NCBI GenBank assembly: GCA_945874895.1
Contig: CAMCIC010000003.1
Coordinates: 124,001 to 188,000, forward strand
Reading direction: 5' to 3'
DNA: 64,000 bases
From: Akkermansia muciniphila
GTDB lineage: Bacteria > Verrucomicrobiota > Verrucomicrobiia > Verrucomicrobiales > Akkermansiaceae
The position numbers and the translations under genes are program-made. The notes beneath the pieces are model-generated. The model was not told the origin of the DNA. It worked only from the letters and a program-made list of their open reading frames with translations, and ran no database searches. This document shows positions 18,364 through 27,782 of this stretch, in pieces (positions within the stretch are counted from its first letter, which is position 1; every line of letters begins with the position of its first letter).

Positions 18364-19503
18364 TTGAATGCGCGCGTGCCGTTTACCTTACTCAAGACCG
18401 ATGCCGAATCGAAAGCGCGACTCGGGCGTCTCGATTTGCCGCACGGCACGGTGGAGACCCCGATTTTTATGCCCGTGGGCACCCAAGGGTCGGTAAAAAC
18501 CTTGCATCCCGATGACCTCGATGCCCTTGGCGCGCAGATCATTCTGGGAAATACCTACCATCTCTGGCTGCGACCCGGTCACGAGTTGATCAAGGATATG
18601 GGCGGTCTGCATTCCTTCGCCTCGTGGAACAAGCCCATCCTCACTGACTCTGGTGGTTTCCAGGTATGGTCCTTGGCGAAGTTGCGTAAAATTACCGAGG
18701 AGGGCGTGCGTTTCCAAAATCACCTCGATGGCTCGAAAATGATGCTCACCCCCGAGCTCAGCATGGAAATCCAGGCGGCGATCGGTTCGGACATCGCCAT
18801 GCTCTTCGACGAGTGTCCGCCTTATCCTTGTGATGAAAAATATGCCGCTGAGTCGCTCGCTCTCACCACCCGCTGGGCGAGACGCTGCAAGGACTGGGTG
18901 ATGCAGAACGAACCGTGCTCGGGGCAGGGGAGACAGCACCATTTCGGCATCGTGCAGGGCTCGATCTACGCCGATCTGCGCGCCCAGTCGGCCACGGAGC
19001 TGGCGGAAATGGACTTCGATGGCTACGCAGTGGGCGGTGTGAGTGTCGGTGAACCGGAGGAGGAAATGTTTCGCGCCATCGACAACGCGGTTCCCTTTCT
19101 CCCGGAAAACAAACCGCGCTACGCCATGGGTCTGGGCACACCACCGCAGATTTTGGAAATGATTGGTCGTGGCGTGGACATGTTTGACTGCGTCATGCCC
19201 ACCCGCGTCGCCCGTCATGGCACGGCCTTCACACTCGATGGTCCGATCCAGATCAAGAACCTGGCCTTTGCCCGAGATATTCGTCCGCTCTGTGAAACCG
19301 CCCATCCTCACGTGGCCCGCTTTTCCCGCGCCTACATCCGCCATTTGTTTCGAGCGGGAGAAATTCTCTCTTTACGATTGCTTTCTTTCCACAATCTGCA
19401 TTTCTATTTGCGTCTCGTGAGCGATGCGCGCCAAGCCATCGCTGACGGCACATTTGTGTCTTTTAAAAATTCTTTCATCAAACGCTACCAACAACGATCA
19501 TGA
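18364..19503 (+). CDS. tgt: tRNA-guanine transglycosylase with altered zinc site
   Basis: A 379-residue Tgt, which inserts preQ1 in place of guanine 34 in GU(N) anticodons. Active-site blocks are present: TDSGGFQVWSL (proton acceptor Asp), MLFDECPPYP, IVQGSIYADLR, AVGGVSVGEP and MFDCVMPTR (nucleophile Asp). The region that normally holds the CxCxxC zinc ligands before SRAYLxHL reads LCETAHPHVARFSRAYIRHL, with one Cys and two His; the distal HNLHFY histidine is kept. The start is a TTG at 18364, with GTG at 18376 as alternative. The stop overlaps yajC by 4 bases, as in the common tgt-yajC-secD operon. Confidence 0.93.
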   Translation: MNARVPFTLLKTDAESKARLGRLDLPHGTVETPIFMPVGTQGSVKTLHPDDLDALGAQIILGNTYHLWLRPGHELIKDMGGLHSFASWNKPILTDSGGFQVWSLAKLRKITEEGVRFQNHLDGSKMMLTPELSMEIQAAIGSDIAMLFDECPPYPCDEKYAAESLALTTRWARRCKDWVMQNEPCSGQGRQHHFGIVQGSIYADLRAQSATELAEMDFDGYAVGGVSVGEPEEEMFRAIDNAVPFLPENKPRYAMGLGTPPQILEMIGRGVDMFDCVMPTRVARHGTAFTLDGPIQIKNLAFARDIRPLCETAHPHVARFSRAYIRHLFRAGEILSLRLLSFHNLHFYLRLVSDARQAIADGTFVSFKNSFIKRYQQRS

Positions 19504-19808
19504 CTCCGACTCTCTTTTCCCTTTTTGCTCAATCTTCCGGCCAAGGTGCCGCACCCAGCTATCAAGGTCTGGTTATGATGGGACTCATGGTGGTGATGTT
19601 TTATTTCCTGCTCATTCGCCCGCAACAACGCCAGCGGAAGGAACTGCAGCAGCGCATTGAATCGATGCAGACCGGCGACAAAGTCGTGACCACCGCCGGT
19701 ATTCACGGTTTGGTTCACCATATCAAAGAAAAGACCGTGGTGATTAAGATCGCTGATAGCACCATGGTCGAGTTCGATAAAACCGCGGTAGCCGTGGTGA
19801 TCAAGTAA
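19500..19808 (+). CDS. yajC: Sec translocase accessory subunit YajC
   Basis: A 102-residue YajC, a single-pass inner-membrane protein that associates with SecDF. Residues 22-40 form the membrane segment (GLVMMGLMVVMFYFLLI), followed by the family signature RPQQRQRKELQ and a compact cytoplasmic domain (TGDKVVTTAGIHG, FDKTAVAVV). It overlaps tgt by 4 bases and precedes secDF by about 40 bases, the classical order. Confidence 0.96.
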   Translation: MTPTLFSLFAQSSGQGAAPSYQGLVMMGLMVVMFYFLLIRPQQRQRKELQQRIESMQTGDKVVTTAGIHGLVHHIKEKTVVIKIADSTMVEFDKTAVAVVIK

Positions 19809-19845
19809 TTCGCTTCTCTGATCCATTTTGGAATTTTACCCACGT

Positions 19846-22305
19846 ATGCACATGTCATTATTTCCCGCGACTCTTGCCGTTTTGCCCGAGTGGTTGAACA
19901 AGCTTTCGTTTCCCGTATGGTTGGAAAAAGTCACGACTGACCCGCTCGGATTGTTCTTCTATGGATTGATTTTGCTGGTGTTATTCGGTTGGTATTTTGC
20001 CACTGAGCATGAACGTCGCAAGCGTGACGTAGGCACAGTACTGCTCGTGCTGGTGACCCTTCTCTGCCTCATTGCCTTGCTGCCTCTCGAGCGAAAACTC
20101 AAAGGCGCGATCGACATTATGGGTGGTTCTTCTTTTACGATGAAAGTGCAACCTCGCGACGACGAGGAAGGCAACAAGCTGCAGGTGACAGAACAGGATA
20201 CCGACAATGCGATTACGATCATTGAAAAACGACTCAATGAGTCAGGTATCGCCGAGCCTGTGATTTTCCGTCAGGGGATCAACCGGTTGGTGGTGCAGAT
20301 GCCCGGTGTGAAGCCGGAGGATGCGGCCGCCGTAAAGAAAAAATTGCAGGAAGCTGCAAAACTTGAACTCCGCGAGGTGCACCCTCAGTCGGATATGCTG
20401 GCCGATCAAGTAGCTGCGGGTGAACACATTGAACCAGGCTACAAGGTGTTTCAATACGTTTACAAAGTGGCGGAAGGCACTCCTGAAGAAAAGGAAATGA
20501 CGTCCAACATTCTGCTCAACCGCCGTCCCGCTGTGCAGGGCAACGATATCGTGCGCGCCAGTCCTGACGTAATGGGTGGGGGGCGAGTGGACATTACTCT
20601 GAACGGCGATGGCGAGGATAAGATGATCGCTCTCACCGCGCCAATGAATGCTGGTCGCGATCGCATCGCTATCGTTCTCGATGGCCGTTGCATCAGTGCC
20701 CCCGTGGTTCAGCAAGTGCCCCTTGGCAAACAATTCCAGATCACTGGGTTGAATGCGCAGGGAGAAGCGGTCTCTCTGGCCAAAAACCTGATGAACCCCA
20801 TCAACAACCCGCTGCAACTCGACGAGGAGCGCACAGTATCGCCCACTCTGGGAGCTGCAGTGGTGAAACAAGGGGTCATGTCGGGCGTAGTGGGCTTAAT
20901 TGCCACTTTCCTGTTCATTCTACTCTACTACCGCTTTGCTGGATTTGTCGCGCTTGTGGGTCTTGTCGTGAACACTTTGATGTTGTTTGGCATCATGGCA
21001 ATGTTCGGTTTCTCTTTCTCGCTTCCGGGTATCGCGGGTATCGTTCTGACCATCGGCATGGCAGTGGATGCCAACGTCCTGATCTACGAACGTCTGCGCG
21101 AGGAGATCGCCGCGGGCAAGTCGGTGAAAAGCGCCATCGGTGTGGCCTACGAAAAAGCTTTCACTGCGATTTTCGATTCGAACTTCACATCGCTGATTAC
21201 AGCCATCGTGCTTTTCTGGCGCGCTAGTGGCACAGTGAAGGGATTCGCGATCACCCTGACGATCGGTCTCGTGGCGTCGATGTTTGCTTCGATCTTGGTG
21301 ACACGCGTTTTGTTCCGCTGGTGCATCGATCGTAATATGATCAAGACCTTCAAGTTTGCGAATCTGATCAAATCGGCCGATTTTGACTTCCTTGGCAAAC
21401 GCGGAGTGGCTGCTCTTTTGTCATTCGTGCTGATCATCGCCTCGGCGGGCGTTTATCTGGTGAAGAAAGAGCGATCGCTGGGGATTGACTTCACGGGTGG
21501 AACCATCATCACCTACGATCTTGGACAGAGACAGGGGATGCCATTCACGGAAGTGGAGAAGGTGATCAAAGGCATGACTCTGCAGAAGTCCGCTACCGCG
21601 CAGGAGGAAATGAATCTCGTCACAGGTCGCCTGCTCACTGTTCGATGCGACAACAAGGACGCGCCCATGATCGAACAACAATTGGCGGCTTCTTTCCCCG
21701 AAGTTGTGAAAGACAACTTGGTTCCCAGTCGTGAGGAAGTTTCTGCGCTACTCGGCATGGAGTTTCTGCGCGATTCGGGCTTGGCATTGGTCCTGGGTAT
21801 GGGTTTGATTTTCCTCTACGTGGGCATGCGTTATCGTCTGGCTTTCGCTGTGGGTGCCATCATCGCTTTGCTTCACGATGTGATTATTTCTTGTGGTTTG
21901 ATTGTGATATTGGGCAATCAGCTTTCCCTGATCCACATTGCCGCGATTTTGACCATCGCTGGATATTCGATCAATGACACGGTGATCATTTTCGACCGGA
22001 TTCGCGAGACCTTGCGCTACAGCACAGGGTCCTTGAAAGACATCATGAACGAGGCCATCAACGCCACGTTGTCGCGGACGATCTTGACCTCGGGTGCCAC
22101 ACTATTCTCCGTGGCGGCATTGTATCTCTTCGGCGGCCAAGCCATGCGTGATTTCTCTCTGATGATTCTCATCGGGATCGTGGTGGGAACTTACTCGTCG
22201 ATCTTCGTGGCTTCCGCGCTCGTGCTCTGGTGGGCCAAGGTGAACAATGCCGACTACCGTGAAACGGAAGAAAGTTCCGCCGAGACTGTGGAAGTGGTCG
22301 GCTAA
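19846..22305 (+). CDS. secDF: Fused protein-export membrane protein SecDF
   Basis: An 819-residue fusion of SecD and SecF, the proton-driven subunits that pull proteins across the membrane after SecA. The SecD half (to about residue 490) has an N-terminal membrane helix, a large periplasmic P1 domain, and MAVDANVLIYERLREE in its membrane block. The SecF half has the GIDFTGGTIITYDL start of its periplasmic loop and YSINDTVIIFDRIRE, the conserved D4/D5-type motif. About 12 membrane helices are expected. The ATG at 19846 is preferred to a TTG at 19828. A strong terminator follows at 22333. Confidence 0.95.
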   Translation: MHMSLFPATLAVLPEWLNKLSFPVWLEKVTTDPLGLFFYGLILLVLFGWYFATEHERRKRDVGTVLLVLVTLLCLIALLPLERKLKGAIDIMGGSSFTMKVQPRDDEEGNKLQVTEQDTDNAITIIEKRLNESGIAEPVIFRQGINRLVVQMPGVKPEDAAAVKKKLQEAAKLELREVHPQSDMLADQVAAGEHIEPGYKVFQYVYKVAEGTPEEKEMTSNILLNRRPAVQGNDIVRASPDVMGGGRVDITLNGDGEDKMIALTAPMNAGRDRIAIVLDGRCISAPVVQQVPLGKQFQITGLNAQGEAVSLAKNLMNPINNPLQLDEERTVSPTLGAAVVKQGVMSGVVGLIATFLFILLYYRFAGFVALVGLVVNTLMLFGIMAMFGFSFSLPGIAGIVLTIGMAVDANVLIYERLREEIAAGKSVKSAIGVAYEKAFTAIFDSNFTSLITAIVLFWRASGTVKGFAITLTIGLVASMFASILVTRVLFRWCIDRNMIKTFKFANLIKSADFDFLGKRGVAALLSFVLIIASAGVYLVKKERSLGIDFTGGTIITYDLGQRQGMPFTEVEKVIKGMTLQKSATAQEEMNLVTGRLLTVRCDNKDAPMIEQQLAASFPEVVKDNLVPSREEVSALLGMEFLRDSGLALVLGMGLIFLYVGMRYRLAFAVGAIIALLHDVIISCGLIVILGNQLSLIHIAAILTIAGYSINDTVIIFDRIRETLRYSTGSLKDIMNEAINATLSRTILTSGATLFSVAALYLFGGQAMRDFSLMILIGIVVGTYSSIFVASALVLWWAKVNNADYRETEESSAETVEVVG

Positions 22306-22332
22306 GATCGAATCATCACATTTTTTCTCATG

Positions 22333-22365
22333 CAGGCGGCTGAAAAGCCGCCTGTTGTGTTTTTC
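22333..22365 (+). terminator. Rho-independent terminator after secDF
   Basis: A perfect 9-bp GC-rich stem (CAGGCGGCT / AGCCGCCTG) closed by a GAAA tetraloop and followed by a T-rich tail (TTGTGTTTTT). It lies 27 bases after the secDF stop. The T-tract is only on the + side, so it should end tgt-yajC-secDF transcription; it may also block read-through from the convergent GH10 gene only weakly. Confidence 0.88.
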
Positions 22366-22369
22366 AAGT

Positions 22370-24073
22370 TCACTTGACTTCCTGCCATTGTTGGATGTCT
22401 TGCCCTTTGACTTCATACCAACCGGGAAAACCACGCCAAGAGATCTTGCCGTTTTTATCGGTGGTGAGAGTAAGTTCCGTATGCCATTGGCGGTTCACCA
22501 GATCGACAAATGCCTGACCGCGCTTGCGGATGGTCCAGTCGCGATTCCAAGAAGCTGCCTGCGGTTTCCAGTGGGAGCCTTCCCAAAACCCCCAGAGCAT
22601 GAAGCCATGATAAGCGGGATGGCTGAAGGTGGCGATCATGGCATCGCGGGTGAAATCCGCCGCCAATGCCTCATCCGCCGTGGTGACCACATCAAACTCG
22701 GTAATGATTTGTTTCGGTGCAACGGTGGCAAAGCGATCGGTAGTGGCCAGCATTTCCATCGGAGATGGCAGGTAGCTTTCATCAAAGTGCGCCTGATTGC
22801 CGAGACCGGCGACTGGGTAACCCTCTGTTTTTAACGATTGAAGATACTTCAACGTGCCATCGCTCTGCGCACCGGGCCGAAAGATCTGATCTTCGTTGAT
22901 GAAAAAGGGCAAAGGGCTGAGTTGTCGGGCGAGATCGAACACCTCGCGATCGATGCGCTCCAACCCTTGGTGTGTTGTCAGAAGATCTGCACCAGCCCAG
23001 GCCACAGGATGGTTGATCACATCCCACTCGCAGACTCGGTTGCCGACAAAGTTCATGCGTTCCTTTGCGCTCTCAAGGAAATGTCCGCGCACCTGCTCTG
23101 CGGATTTTCCCTCCAAATTGTGCGGACGAGCCGTTTGCATCAGATAATGCCCACGAACGGCGATCTTTCGATCGGACAACCAAGTAAGCGCCTTGTCCAG
23201 TTGTTGATTGCGTTTTTGTTTTTGTGCCTCGCTCAGTTGAGGCGCCCAACCGTAATCCTTGAGATCGTTTTCAAATACTACCATGCTGAAGTATCGATCG
23301 ACGATGCGACGGAATTCTTCCCCATCGGCCGATGGGTCGAGCAGCCGGCTCGCGGGTACGGCTGAGCCGAAACCAAAAGCATGGCGGCGCAGGCTGAGAG
23401 TCACTTCGCGTTGGCGTAAAGGCTCGCCACGGGGATCGCGTAAGGTCAGGACACAATCTTTTTTTCGTGTTTCCTCGATTCGTTTCATGGCCTCAACACG
23501 CCATGGCGCATCGGTTTCACGGCCCTCGTAACTGCGGCGGATGCGTGGGAATTGGCTCACATCGGTATTGGGAGGATAGACCCAAGCATGAACGCTCGCC
23601 ACCTCCCAGTCCTGTTCTTGTTGTCCGCATAGCATGGCCAGTTGGAGTCGGTCAGTGGCAATGTCCTCCTGCGCCATCAGCAGAACCGGCAAGTCTTGCC
23701 ATTCAGTGTTGATGGGAACTTCCATCGAGCCTGTATAGGCGTTGTAAGGTGCTGCACCGAGTTGCCACTTTGCGATGAAGGCCGTGCGCTTCGGGGAGAT
23801 GGATCGACAACGAACGAGTGCCAGTAAGGGGCTGTTCTTGGCAATTTTTTTGGGGGCGGTTGCGGTCACCGAGCACTGTGCCACAAAAGGCCGGGATGTG
23901 TCGGCACGCGTCACGTGGATCTGCTGTTTTCCTTCACCGGTGCTTTGAGCTCGTCCATGCCCGGCAAAAACATGTGTGGTCAGTCCTTTGAGTTCCAGAA
24001 CCGTTCCTGCTGCGGGGATATCAATGGCCCATACGGGCGGTAAGCAGAATAGGAGAAATAAAAATGGTTTCAT
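22370..24073 (-). CDS. Secreted GH10-family protein (xylanase-like) with substituted acid/base residue
   Basis: A 567-residue exported protein with signal peptide MKPFLFLLFCLPPVWA. Residues about 20-180 form a beta-rich region of carbohydrate-binding type, and about 215-530 a glycoside hydrolase family 10 barrel (FGFGSAV, RGHYLMQT near the usual GH10 RGHTLVWH site, ITEFDV with the nucleophile Glu, FMLWGFWEGSHW). The acid/base position, normally WDVVNE, reads WDVINHP with His (codon CAT), so ordinary retaining xylanase activity is doubtful. It lies 114 bases downstream of a rhamnulokinase gene on the same strand, suggesting plant or algal polysaccharide use. Confidence 0.82.
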   Translation of the reverse strand: MKPFLFLLFCLPPVWAIDIPAAGTVLELKGLTTHVFAGHGRAQSTGEGKQQIHVTRADTSRPFVAQCSVTATAPKKIAKNSPLLALVRCRSISPKRTAFIAKWQLGAAPYNAYTGSMEVPINTEWQDLPVLLMAQEDIATDRLQLAMLCGQQEQDWEVASVHAWVYPPNTDVSQFPRIRRSYEGRETDAPWRVEAMKRIEETRKKDCVLTLRDPRGEPLRQREVTLSLRRHAFGFGSAVPASRLLDPSADGEEFRRIVDRYFSMVVFENDLKDYGWAPQLSEAQKQKRNQQLDKALTWLSDRKIAVRGHYLMQTARPHNLEGKSAEQVRGHFLESAKERMNFVGNRVCEWDVINHPVAWAGADLLTTHQGLERIDREVFDLARQLSPLPFFINEDQIFRPGAQSDGTLKYLQSLKTEGYPVAGLGNQAHFDESYLPSPMEMLATTDRFATVAPKQIITEFDVVTTADEALAADFTRDAMIATFSHPAYHGFMLWGFWEGSHWKPQAASWNRDWTIRKRGQAFVDLVNRQWHTELTLTTDKNGKISWRGFPGWYEVKGQDIQQWQEVK

Positions 24074-24187
24074 AGCGAAGGAAAAACAAAATGATTCCGT
24101 GGGCGAGGCACACCGAATAGCGCGTGCCGCACTTTCCAGTGCAAATCCTAGATGGGCAAAGCGGTGAATCCGAGTGAGAGCTGGATG

Positions 24188-25669
24188 TTACGATTGTCCG
24201 ATGATGGTGCGGAAATGTTCGTAGGCCTGAGCCCATTCGGCGGTATCACAGGGCACAAAGGTCTTGAAATCGAACGAAGCTTTGATCAACTCGCGGGCTT
24301 CGACGATCGATGGCAGGTGTCCAGTGGCGATCATTTGGATCGCAATGTTGCCGCACGAAGTGGCTTCGACCGGGCCAGCGATCACCTCGATACCCAAAGC
24401 ATTGGCCGTGGCTTGAGTGAGGTGGCTGTTTTGAATACCGCCTCCGCCTACGTGCAATCGTGCGAATGTGGATCCGGTGAGATGGCAGATCTTGTCGTAG
24501 GTCACACGATATTTCAGCGCGATGGAATCGGTCGCGATACGTAGGATTTTGCCCTTCACTTGCGGCACGTTTTGACCTGTGACGCGGCAGTATTCCTGAA
24601 TTTTTTCGGGCATGTCGCCCGCAGTGGAAAAACTGGGGTGATCTGGATCAATGAAGGCGGTAAACGCCGGAGCTTCGATAGCGAGTTCCGCAAGTGCCGC
24701 GTAATCGAGATCCTCGCCGTCTATGGCCCACTGACGTTTGCACTCCTGAATCAACCACAGTCCTGAGATGTTTTTCAAAAATCGCACTGTTCCGGAGTGT
24801 CCCAGTTCGTTGCAAAATCCGGCATCAAATGCTGCTTCACTCGTGATTGGTTGATTGGTTTCCAAGCCCATGATGGACCAAGTTCCAGAGGAAAGCCAGA
24901 GGTTGTCTCCCTGGCTCATCGGGATGCCGGCCACGGCGGAGGCTGTGTCGTGACTGGCCGAGGCGATCACTGGAATGTCGGCCTTACCAATGTAGTCGGC
25001 CACCTCACTGCGGATCGGTCCAAGAATCGTACCGGGCTCCACCACGTTGCCAAATATCCGTCGAGGCAGATCAAGGGCATCGATGACCGGCCACGCCCAA
25101 TCGTTGCTGTGAGGATCGAAAAGCTGTGATGTGGAAGCCACGGTACGCTCGTTGGCCATCACACCAGTCAGCCAGTAAGCCAGTAGGTCAGGAATGAACA
25201 ACAGCCTTTCCGCTTGCTGCAGCGCGGGCGATTGGCGCAATTGTTCCGCCAGCAAATGCAGCGAGCTATTGTAAAAATTCGTGCGGACTCCCGTGTGCCG
25301 GAACACGGTGTGTTCATCGAGAAGTTCATGCATTTTTTCCGCCATTCCCTCGAAGCGAGAATCACGGTATTGGTGCGGCATGCCTAACAGACGTCCGTGA
25401 CCATCGAGCAAGCCAAAGTCGCAACCCCAGGTGTCGATGCCGATCGAGCAAATGCGATCGCCGTAAGTCGCCACCGCCTTGCGTAAGCCTTCGAGAATGT
25501 CACGATAGAGGCCAATGACGTTCCAGAAAGATCCACCCGGAAGGTCCGTGCCTGGATTGCCGAAACGATGGACCTCCTCGAGATAAAGCCGTTGCAAATC
25601 TGTTTTCGCTGCGATGATACGGCCGGAACCGGCCCCTAGGTCGATGGACAAGAATACTTTTTTCGGCAT
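24188..25669 (-). CDS. rhaB: Rhamnulokinase
   Basis: A 493-residue FGGY-family sugar kinase, best matched to RhaB, which phosphorylates L-rhamnulose. Visible signatures are the N-terminal phosphate loop LSIDLGAGSGR, IGIDTWGCDFGLLD, ASHDTASAVAG, LSSGTWSIMGLE, and the rhamnulokinase-type end HVGGGGIQNSHL..GPVEATSCGNIAIQ. No rhaA or rhaD lies nearby. The GH10 gene follows on the same strand. The gene starts 44 bases after the clpX stop on the same strand, so it may be read partly from the clpX transcript. Confidence 0.93.
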   Translation of the reverse strand: MPKKVFLSIDLGAGSGRIIAAKTDLQRLYLEEVHRFGNPGTDLPGGSFWNVIGLYRDILEGLRKAVATYGDRICSIGIDTWGCDFGLLDGHGRLLGMPHQYRDSRFEGMAEKMHELLDEHTVFRHTGVRTNFYNSSLHLLAEQLRQSPALQQAERLLFIPDLLAYWLTGVMANERTVASTSQLFDPHSNDWAWPVIDALDLPRRIFGNVVEPGTILGPIRSEVADYIGKADIPVIASASHDTASAVAGIPMSQGDNLWLSSGTWSIMGLETNQPITSEAAFDAGFCNELGHSGTVRFLKNISGLWLIQECKRQWAIDGEDLDYAALAELAIEAPAFTAFIDPDHPSFSTAGDMPEKIQEYCRVTGQNVPQVKGKILRIATDSIALKYRVTYDKICHLTGSTFARLHVGGGGIQNSHLTQATANALGIEVIAGPVEATSCGNIAIQMIATGHLPSIVEARELIKASFDFKTFVPCDTAEWAQAYEHFRTIIGQS

Positions 25670-25712
25670 GGTCGGAAGGAAAAAGAAAATGTGAGATGCG
25701 TGGGGAATACAA

Positions 25713-26999
25713 TCAGGCGGCGTCTTCGCTCTTTTCCGAGCGGCGTTTTTTTATGGTGGGTGGTTTTTCTCCCAGCACCGATTGCCGGTTGATGGTGACC
25801 ATTTCTACGTCCTTGCGCGATGGAATTTCATACATCACATCGAGCATGATTCGTTCAAAGATAGAGCGCAGGGCTCGCGCTCCAGTCCCGCGTTTGATGG
25901 CCTCTTCGGCAAAGGCCTTCAGCGCATCGCGTGTGACATTGAGTTTCACACCATTGAGCGAAAGCTGTTTGGCGTATTGCTTGCAAAGCGCGTTCTTGGG
26001 CTCGGTGAGAATCTGGATCAATTCATCTTCTGTAAGCTGACGCAGTGATGAAATGACCGGCAGGCGTCCGATGAACTCGGGAATCAGCCCGAAGTGCAGC
26101 AAATCCTCGGGCACCGTCATTTCTAGCACATTCTTGTTGGGGTCCAATCCTTCGTTGGCTGTCTCACTCGTGTGGAAACCAAGTGTGTTTTTGCCGAGAC
26201 GACGACGAATTTTGTCTTCGAGTCCGACAAAAGCCCCGCCGCAGATGAAGAGAATCTTCTCGGTGTTGACCTGAATGTATTCTTGTTGCGGATGTTTGCG
26301 TCCGCCCTGCGGTGGCACGTTGCAGATGGTGCCTTCGAGAATTTTGAGCAATGCCTGTTGCACGCCCTCGCCGGAAACGTCGCGGGTGATGGAAACATTT
26401 TCCGTCTTGCGGCCGATCTTATCGATTTCATCGACATAAATGATGCCGCGCTCGGCTTTAGCGATATCGAAATCAGCTGCTTGCAACAGACGCAAGATGA
26501 TGTTTTCCACGTCTTCACCCACATATCCCGCTTCCGTCAGTGTGGTGGCATCCACAATGCAAAATGGCACATCCAGAGTTCGTGCCAGAGTCCTTGCCAA
26601 CAGCGTTTTGCCTGAACCGGTGGGCCCGAGCAGCAAGACGTTCGACTTTTCGATTTCTACGCCTTCGTATTCCTTCGCATCGGCCCCCGTCGGTTGATTG
26701 AGGCGTTGGTAGTGATTGTAGACTGCCACCGACAGGACTTTTTTCGCATGTTCCTGACCGATGACGTGCTGGTCAAGCTTCATGCGGATTTCCGCCGGTG
26801 TGGGCAGTGCGGCACGCTTGGCTCGTTGCGCTGTTGACTTAGCGGAATCGACACTCCGCAGTTCTTTATCAAGAATGGATACGCATAAATCGACACATTC
26901 ATTGCAAATGTATACCCCAGGGCCGGCAATGAGTTTTTTAACTTCGGAGTGTCCTTTGCCGCAAAAAGAACACATGGAAAGATTGGAAGAGCGTGCCAT
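25713..26999 (-). CDS. clpX: ATP-dependent Clp protease ATP-binding subunit ClpX
   Basis: A 428-residue AAA+ unfoldase that feeds substrates to ClpP. The zinc-binding domain has four cysteines ([23 protein letters not shown]). The AAA+ core shows Walker [12 protein letters not shown], Walker [11 protein letters not shown], the pore loop GYVGEDV, and [11 protein letters not shown] before the sensor-2 region GTGARALRS. The ATG at 26997-26999 is chosen; the longer frame adds 39 residues without ClpX similarity. clpP is not adjacent. It is divergent from the arsenic operon. Confidence 0.96.
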   Translation of the reverse strand: MARSSNLSMCSFCGKGHSEVKKLIAGPGVYICNECVDLCVSILDKELRSVDSAKSTAQRAKRAALPTPAEIRMKLDQHVIGQEHAKKVLSVAVYNHYQRLNQPTGADAKEYEGVEIEKSNVLLLGPTGSGKTLLARTLARTLDVPFCIVDATTLTEAGYVGEDVENIILRLLQAADFDIAKAERGIIYVDEIDKIGRKTENVSITRDVSGEGVQQALLKILEGTICNVPPQGGRKHPQQEYIQVNTEKILFICGGAFVGLEDKIRRRLGKNTLGFHTSETANEGLDPNKNVLEMTVPEDLLHFGLIPEFIGRLPVISSLRQLTEDELIQILTEPKNALCKQYAKQLSLNGVKLNVTRDALKAFAEEAIKRGTGARALRSIFERIMLDVMYEIPSRKDVEMVTINRQSVLGEKPPTIKKRRSEKSEDAA

Positions 27000-27100
27000 G
27001 CAAGGATGTGGGATGTGCGCGATTTTTAAAGGTCGCGCATGACAATCACAAGAGCAATTCATGCCATCTCTGGGAAAAAAGCTGAGCCGTTCTTTTTTAG

Positions 27101-27124
27101 TTGCATATTTTGCCAAATAACCAA
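27101..27124. promoter_or_regulatory. Candidate ArsR operator
   Basis: Imperfect inverted repeat with arms TTGCATATTT (27101-27110) and AAATAACCAA (27115-27124), matching at 8 of 10 positions around a 4-base spacer TGCC. It lies 10 bases upstream of the proposed arsR GTG start and in the clpX-arsR divergent spacer. AT-rich dyads of this kind are typical ArsR targets; the assignment is inference. Confidence 0.42.
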
Positions 27125-27134
27125 GTATTGGGCT

Positions 27135-27449
27135 GTGTCAGCTTGTTCGCCCTATCAACCAATCAACAAAGCCGGGTTTCGCAGAGCGGCATCGGTGTTC
27201 AAAGCCTTGGGTCATCCTGCGAGGGTCATGATGGTGGAGGAGTTGTCTCGCGGGGAGCGATGCGTGGCGGATCTGACCGCCCTGGTGGGACTGGATATGT
27301 CCACGGTTTCCAACCATCTGTCCGTGCTTCGAGGCGTGGGCATCGTTGTGGATGATCGACGCGGCACGCAGGTATTTTACTCCCTTCGCAAATCCTGCCT
27401 GATGAATCTTTTCTGTTGTCTGGATGATTTTGACGAAGAAAAACGATAA
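27135..27449 (+). CDS. arsR: ArsR-family metalloregulator
   Basis: A 104-residue winged-helix repressor of the ArsR/SmtB family that should release DNA on binding As(III) or Sb(III). Seen are [15 protein letters not shown], the recognition helix [17 protein letters not shown] and the wing [12 protein letters not shown]. The classical CVC metal site is replaced by RCVADL. Further cysteines occur at the C-terminus ([12 protein letters not shown]), so the arsenic site is probably of a non-classical type. GTG at 27135 gives the normal length; an ATG at 27039 would run through the dyad repeat and add 32 unlikely residues. arsD starts 3 bases downstream. Confidence 0.85.
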   Translation: MSACSPYQPINKAGFRRAASVFKALGHPARVMMVEELSRGERCVADLTALVGLDMSTVSNHLSVLRGVGIVVDDRRGTQVFYSLRKSCLMNLFCCLDDFDEEKR

Positions 27450-27452
27450 ACA

Positions 27453-27782
27453 ATGATCACCCATCTCCAAGTATACGATCCCCCCATGTGTTGCTCTACC
27501 GGCATCTGTGGCACGAGCATAGATCCCGACTTGATCAATTTTGCAGCGATGCTTGCTCAGTTCACTCAGCGCGGAGTCAAGGTCGAGAGATACAATCTCG
27601 GTCAACAAGCGCTCGCTTTCGCTCAAAATTTCGCTGTGCAAGAAAAACTTCGCGCGGAGGGGGCAGATTGTCTTCCTCTCATTTACTGCGATGGCATTTT
27701 GCGTATGCAGGGTCGCTATCCCACGCAAGAGGAACGTCGTGAGTGGGTTAAGAATGCAGTGGGGAAGGAGAGTTCGGAATGA
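27453..27782 (+). CDS. arsD: Arsenic metallochaperone ArsD
   Basis: A 109-residue ArsD that passes As(III)/Sb(III) to the ArsA ATPase. The signature pair and third cysteine are present as PMCCSTGICG (Cys13, Cys14, Cys19). The rest follows the thioredoxin-like ArsD fold (VERYNLGQQALAF, LPLIYCDG). The C-terminal vicinal cysteine pairs of the E. coli plasmid protein are absent, as in many chromosomal ArsD. It overlaps arsA by 4 bases (ATGA). Confidence 0.94.
   Translation: MITHLQVYDPPMCCSTGICGTSIDPDLINFAAMLAQFTQRGVKVERYNLGQQALAFAQNFAVQEKLRAEGADCLPLIYCDGILRMQGRYPTQEERREWVKNAVGKESSE

Noticed and set aside
18388-19344. 318-codon open frame on the minus strand
   Set aside because: Lies entirely inside tgt and has no family features.
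24129-24142. GCACT-TTCC-AGTGC hairpin between rhaB and the GH10 gene
   Set aside because: Only five base pairs and no T-tract; not supportable as a terminator or riboswitch.
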